Shown piece by piece: positions 58,608-64,000 of a stretch of 64,000 nt of DNA. This stretch comes from Neodontobutis hainanensis (lineage: Eukaryota > Chordata > Actinopteri > Gobiiformes > Odontobutidae), in assembly GCA_024349245.1 (NCBI GenBank), contig JALDNG010000005.1, positions 19,720,501 through 19,784,500 of the forward strand. The letters run 5' to 3'. Numbering within the stretch: position 1 is the first letter of the stretch; each line of letters starts with the position of its first letter. The notes under the pieces are model-generated. The model had not been told where the DNA came from and ran no database searches. It saw nothing but the letters and a program-made list of their open reading frames with translations. The position numbers and the translations under genes were made by a program.

Positions 58608-58689
58608 GCACTATATAGTCCTCTATATAGTGCAACACTAAATAGTAATTGAGGGGTTAGAGACTAGGGCTTGCATTCAGATACAGCCT
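58608..58689 (+). repeat. AGTGCACTATATAG repeat, copy 2
   Basis: Direct partner of 58100-58168 with an insertion (aacactaaatagtaat) in the middle. Confidence 0.65.
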
Positions 58690-60768
58690 TTGAACTGCAA
58701 TTTTGTCTCTTCTGCCATTTTGGTCCACAAGTTTTTTACAACAACTGCTCACATATACATATTTAGTCTAGTGGCTGGAGTTCCTCCAGGGAATAGAACA
58801 CCCAATCTCGCACATGCACATGCTTAATATAACTAGAAAGACTTTTTGGGCCTATGTTTGTTATGCTAGGCCCATGAGGTCAGAATAATTTCCAATAATG
58901 GCAACAAAGTTTACTTTCAATAGACTTTACATCTCATTTAAAAACAGACATTGTTTGGCACTCACTGTTTGCGTAGCTGACATCTCTCTCTGGACAGAGC
59001 ACACTGGAAACACAAGCCTGTTCAGGGGATAATTAAACCAAACTGTGCTGTACCAGCCTATGAAAGAAATGCATTTTGTTAACCTTACAACTGTACAGTA
59101 TGTACACCTTTCTTTGACCATACTGTACAAGTTAAGGTCAGTGGGATCTACCATCATAAAGTTCACTGTGTGCCAACACACCAATAAAAATATATACAGC
59201 AACAGATATCTCAGATCACAGATAACACTCATCAGTGCATCTTGGGTTATTATAATCACATTGTGTAGGAATAATCATTGCAGCATTAGTGTATTACCAA
59301 TAAAAGGATTCTAAAACAATAAACGGCATAAAAACACAATTTACAATGCCAAACAATTTAATGTGAACACAAAAATGTAGACTACAAAACACAAATATTC
59401 AAAGCCATTGCAGTAAAACGTACAAAAAAGACCTTAGTGTCAAGTAAATTAATTTTTTTAAAACTTTTTTTTAACTTTTAACTTTACCTTTTATAGCTAT
59501 GCTCCATATTTTGCATTATGTATGCAACAGGTATAAAAGAGTCAGGCATAAAATCTTATTTAGAACACACATGCCAAAAGACAATAGCTGGGCTCTTTAA
59601 GTAGCCTCCCTAATAAAAACAGATAATGATTGCCATTTCTAAAGTCTGAACCTCAAAATTACTGCCTTTTCCTTTCCTTCTTCAGTTTGAATAATGCTTT
59701 GAGGGGTCTGCCTTTTTAATAAGCCAGGAGTTCTTTTGTTGCTACCATAATCCTTTGTTGACTCATAGGGCACATCCAACAGTCTCATTGCTGATGTTAT
59801 TGTGTGTGGCTCGGGAGAAAAAACACAGGTGTGACAGAAAGGCTGATTGTAGCACCAGGGGAGAGTGCGGCTGCACATCTGTCGTGGGTCACAATGTTGT
59901 CAGGCGAGCAGAGCATATGGGCTGCTGCCTCCCGCTTCGGCACCAGCCACATCTCAGTGCCACTAATCTGACAGGAGTGACACCTCCGGAGAGGCTCTGA
60001 GCTACGTTTTAATGAACACCGTACGTTATTAAACTCATTATGTCTAGACTCCCCTTGCTTCTGACTCTCCACAGCCTGCACCGCCATCACCTCACATGGA
60101 GAAGTGGTACAATGGAGCAAATGTGTATATAAAGTATTCTTTTTAAGACGCATTGTGTAAACTATTGTTGCCATGATCATATTTGTATTCTCCCTTCTGT
60201 AAGGAAAGAAGATTTGTTGATTCCTTTTCTTGTCTTTTACGGAGACCCCTACTGAATTGACAGGACCATACTGGTAATGTGCAATCCACTGCTCCACTAT
60301 TGCAAAAGCTTTACCAAATGCATCTAATAAAGGTCAATTTCCATTTGACATGTAATGAGTTTGATGAGTTACTTTGTATCCACCAGTATTCTATAAAATA
60401 TATGTATATCCCATTTTAATCAAGTAAAAAAAATATATAAAATTTCAAAAAAAGTGATGAGTCGAGGAACAATTGTTAATTGACTTTTTTATTTCATCAG
60501 AGGTGCAGACTTCCTATACTTGTATTTATTGATTTATTCATTAATGTCTTCTTGCATCTGGCAACAACTTCGGGCAAAGTACTGTCAAAAAACACCATAC
60601 TTTTTCACTCTGTCACTCTTGTTAATTAACTCCCAACAGCACGCTGTTGTCAGTTGTCAAGTTTTATGCATCACTGCATTAGAGTTCTGTGTCAATATCA
60701 TACAATTGGCAAGAAGTTTTATAATTTAACCGTTTGTCAATTGGTGGTTCAAATATGTTGTAGCTGTA
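58690..60768. other. No confirmed gene; 59640-60300 may be conserved non-coding DNA
   Basis: 59797-60297 on the minus strand is open for 166 codons, the longest frame in the window outside mobile elements and among the longest in it overall. It shows no domain, signal peptide or good splice site. The area is repeat-free and may be regulatory instead. Confidence 0.4.
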
Positions 60769-61033
60769 TTCATTCATCTTCATCATCCCAGCAGGGGTGA
60801 GGTGCACCATGGACTAACAATGGCCAGTTAGTGGCAGGGATGACAACGATTCTCTCACACATTCATTCTCTATTGGCAATTTAGATTAGTTGATTCAACT
60901 AAATGTCTTTGGGCGGTGGGAGGAAGCCGGAGTACCCCAACAAGGACTCTGGGAGCCGACCTGGGAATCATAACCACCTAAACCTAATTCCATCTTTCTG
61001 TAAGTCAGAAGTGCTAACCACTCTGCCACTGTG
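60769..61033 (-). mobile_element. V-SINE, degraded
   Basis: tcattcatcttcatcatcccagcaggggtgagg, ggccagttagtggcaggg, tctttgggcggtgggaggaagccggagtacccc, and agtcagaagtgctaaccactctgccactg are all parts of the V-SINE read backwards. The central domain is partly deleted. Confidence 0.8.
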
Positions 61034-63439
61034 AATTCCACACTTAATTTAACATTTAACATAACTCTGTTTGCATGCACATGAGTAAGCATGCACGAGA
61101 TTGACATGTCCTGTTTCTACCGTTGACCTGACATTAGCTGATTGCAAATGAATACAAATGTTGCTGTTTACTAACCAAAGCCTCGAATACCTGCGTACAG
61201 TGAGCTATTTCACACATTGTACATCACGTCCAGGTGACACGTCAACCTCGACTGCTTCCTTATTACCATTAGCATCATGAGATTTATTGATACATCAGAG
61301 AAAAGAGTGGAGCAATTCCCATGGTAGGTTGCAACTCTGGGTCAATGTGGCTGAGCATGTATGGATTTTCAAGTGGAACCTTATTGTAATTATCTCTGCA
61401 AATTAAAAGACATTAGCTGGCGCCTTGCTAGCTGTTGCAGGGGCATATAACTTCATTAGCCCCAAAGAGAGAATCAACGCTAGCAAAGATGTAATTTATC
61501 GTGATGGATCTTCCAGGAGTTGTTTTACCTCTTGTCGAATGTGCGTCGCTTCACAAATGAGGCAGCAGACAGGCTCGGGCAAAGTCTGAGACGAGTCGGC
61601 GACAAGGCACGCCCTGACAGAAGACAAACAGAGAAAACGAGAAATAAAAGCAGGCTATTTACAGTAGCAGTCGATGGTTTCTGTTCCAACCGATTGTGTT
61701 GATTTACTCATGTCTATAAAGGCAAGGCCTTTTCGCTGTAAAATGGAGCTCTTCCATTGATTGTTAACATAAATCTGTTTAATGTTTATGACATTTCACA
61801 CCGGGTGAAAATTAAACGTGGCTGATGCTGCAAACTGCTTGCTTTGAAGAAGAAAAACACATGGGGTTGCTGTCACTTTGAGTTTTTTCCCAGTTGTGTA
61901 TTACCGTAAAGAAAGTGCAGCTCTTTTAAAGATAACACTAGTTTCATCAACTATCTAATATTAGAGTGGATAAAAGCAACTCTGAATTGGATTTTCTGTC
62001 CAAATGCAGTGGGCCTTCAGTTTGAATTGGAAACATACATGATTCGTACAAAGAAATGCTTATAATAAGGACCTGCGTGGGGCCAGGTGTTTCTATTCAG
62101 CTGTACCTGAAGAAGAAAAAGCAGTTGCTATTGGAGCTGTGATCTCTCTCACCTGCAGTATTTCAAAAAGAGTCCTTGAAATTCCTGAAAGGATCATACA
62201 GGAGCTCTGGGTACACAGCTGCAAGGCATAAAAAAATACGGTTTCCTATCTTGTTTTCTGTAACGATCAGAATAAACTAGATATACTGTTCTCAGGATGT
62301 ACAACGTGGAATATTCTACTGGGGACATTTGTTCAGACTTTACTGCCGATTTTATAACTACATTCTGTCTGACCGTTGCCTTGGGCTTTTAAAGTGTAAG
62401 GCAGACACGGCAAAAGCTTTCTGTTTTTGGTCTTTTGACAGGTTTTATACGGTGCACTTCTTAGTTGTACCTGTTTTTATTTTATTTTTTATTTATTACC
62501 TTTCCCTCTCTTCTCTGTGTTAAATGATCATCAATAGAAAACTTCAAGGGCGTAATTTTCCTGACTAAAAAAGACTGATTGTCGATGCATAGGATATTAG
62601 CTTTACCTCAACTTAGTTTGAACTTACCCCCTTACTTCTTTTGGTCAACAAAACAGACTATGAAAACTGCTAATATCTGGCAGATATAAACTATATATAT
62701 ATAAAGGATGGCTGGTTTCAATGGCTGTTGTGTGTATTGTTAAATTATCTACATTATTTGCTATAATATAGTAAATGTTACAGTAATATAGCTTGGTGAA
62801 AGGTGATAAAGATAGTGTTTATTTTTTGCCACAAATTGGATGTTATTTTTTACAGCCCAAGTGCAACATCTGAGCACCAATAATCGTCTTGATTTGGTGA
62901 TTGACAGGTGTTACGGCCCACCCCCTTGCATTACAGACTAATAGGGATAAATTTCTTCAGCTAAAAGGTTGAATTTAGGCAAAACAGTGGAATGTGCACA
63001 GGGACAGTAGGCTGCACTAATGTGTTTGAGCCGTCCTTTTCTTTGCCCTCGTCTTCTTCCATCATGAGCTCTTGCTCCTCTAACATCCATACTTAACAGC
63101 AGACATTGTTTCACAACTGGCTTTATGCTGATTGTAGTACATTAGCAGCAAGTGTTTTCAGCTTTGAGCTGTTGTGTGTTAATGGTGACAGTTGTGTTAA
63201 AGTTGTGTCTGAATTCTGCTTCATTGTGTTAACTTTTTGCATCATCTGCGCTCTGAATGTCAAGTGTGTTTAAATGGGTGAGAACGTGCTAAGTGTTTTG
63301 CAAAAAAGAGTTTAAGTTTTGCAAATTGTGTATAAATTTAGAATTGTGTTTGAGGTTTGGCCCAAAGAGTTATGTTTTTTACAAATGAGTTAAAGCAGTT
63401 GGTGTCTTGCATTTATTGTGTTAGCAATCGAGAAACACT
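61034..63439. other. No gene; 61120-61520 looks like conserved non-coding DNA
   Basis: 61120-61520 is repeat-free and holds attgtaattatctctgcaaattaaaagacattagctggcgcc around 61385-61425, with homeodomain-type cores. No exon evidence. The remainder is AT-rich with nothing recognised. Confidence 0.4.
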
Positions 63440-63572
63440 GTAGTATTACAGTACAAAATACATTGACAGTCAAATTATGCGCTAAGACACTACAATGTAT
63501 GAAGTGGGGTTTGAACCACCAACCTTCCAGTTTTAGAACACCTAGCTCTACCTCCTGAGCCACTATATAAGC
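63440..63572 (-). mobile_element. tRNA-derived SINE, head and start of body
   Basis: On the minus strand, agtggctcaggaggtagagctagg gives an A box, and ggaaggttggtggttcaaaccccac a B box, followed by tacattgtagtgtctta. It resembles a common fish SINE whose head is close to tRNA. It is not a functional tRNA gene, since the acceptor and anticodon arms do not close. Confidence 0.6.
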
Positions 63573-64000
63573 ATTATATCGTAGCTCTCAATACATCTGA
63601 CATTACTTACAATTATCTACATTTTTGTTAAATTCATTACCATAATAAAGCACTATATATAATGTATAAAATAAAATTAAAATAATGTTACAAATGCAGT
63701 AAAAACCCCAAAACAATAACAAATTTTGGTCAGAGATGTGGAAGATGAGCAGCTCATTAGCCAAAGAAAAGAAGGATGTTTTGGGTAAGTATGTAGGACT
63801 TAAAAACAAGGGGGTCTTCTGGTCCTACTTTAGGAAATTTGAATCAAAATGGACTCCCTTTATTTTGGGGCATTTTAGATGATGTTATAATATTTTAGCT
63901 GGACATTGAGTGACCACAACATCACAGCAGCAGATAATGTAGCAGAGACCTTTTAATGTGGGCTTCAGTTTTAACCGGTCTCGCAGGCTGCTGCAGGACA
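63573..64000. other. No gene seen
   Basis: AT-rich sequence to the window end. The 68-codon minus-strand frame has no recognised feature. Confidence 0.5.

Noticed and set aside
63500..63572. Possible tRNA gene on the minus strand
   Set aside because: Same reasoning: good pol III boxes but no closed cloverleaf, and a SINE-like body follows.

Overview
The window looks like teleost fish nuclear DNA. It is AT-rich and rich in microsatellites. It carries decayed copies of the mobile families typical of bony fishes: Tc1/mariner DNA transposons of three lineages, L2-like and other non-LTR retrotransposons, a Penelope-like element with a GIY-YIG type C-terminus, Ty3/gypsy pieces and solo LTRs, tRNA-derived SINEs of the V-SINE (DANA/HE1-like) type, and hAT-type non-autonomous elements. 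I found no intact host protein-coding gene, no rRNA or tRNA gene, no CRISPR and no bacterial-style operon. The window is best read as intergenic or deep intronic sequence. Family assignments rest on translated or nucleotide motifs recognised by eye; no search was run.

Layout. 1-729: the 5' part of a Tc1 transposon. 1.68-2.10 kb: a MITE-like element built of AGACCAAGAC motifs. 2.1-7.8 kb: mostly unique sequence. 7.81-9.83 kb: a Tc1 copy with both ends, split by a solo LTR and by a ~200-bp insert of unknown origin. 9.8-21.2 kb: mostly unique, with small SINE and L2 remnants, a MITE candidate and a long GT tract; several stretches look like conserved non-coding DNA. 21.3-24.9 kb: an unnamed dispersed repeat in three copies, a hAT-like element holding an 18-bp minisatellite, and a LINE fragment. 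25.8-31.6 kb: L2 3' end, LINE fragment, V-SINE, Penelope piece, a second Tc1 lineage, microsatellites and a third Tc1 lineage. 34.3-36.3 kb: a LINE on the minus strand. 36.79-37.24 kb: a solo LTR with a perfect 5-bp target duplication. 39.26-41.09 kb: an L2-like LINE split by a SINE. 45.5-47.5 kb: a nested stack of hAT elements, V-SINEs and a short LINE derivative. 50.6-51.8 kb: a Ty3/gypsy remnant. 52.1-54.6 kb: a dense cluster (V-SINE, second SINE, Penelope, 8-bp-TSD DNA element, Tc1). 58.1-58.7 kb: an LTR fragment beside a repeated motif. 60.8 and 63.5 kb: SINEs. The remainder is unique-looking.

Nothing here forms a working pathway. The value of the window is in insertion history. In four cases a direct repeat flanks the insertion exactly (36.8, 45.5, 46.2 and 53.2 kb), and in two places (40.4 and 53.2 kb) joining the flanks restores the reading frame of the interrupted element. 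A few short ORFs with splice-like borders and several unique blocks are flagged as weak candidates for exons or conserved enhancers.
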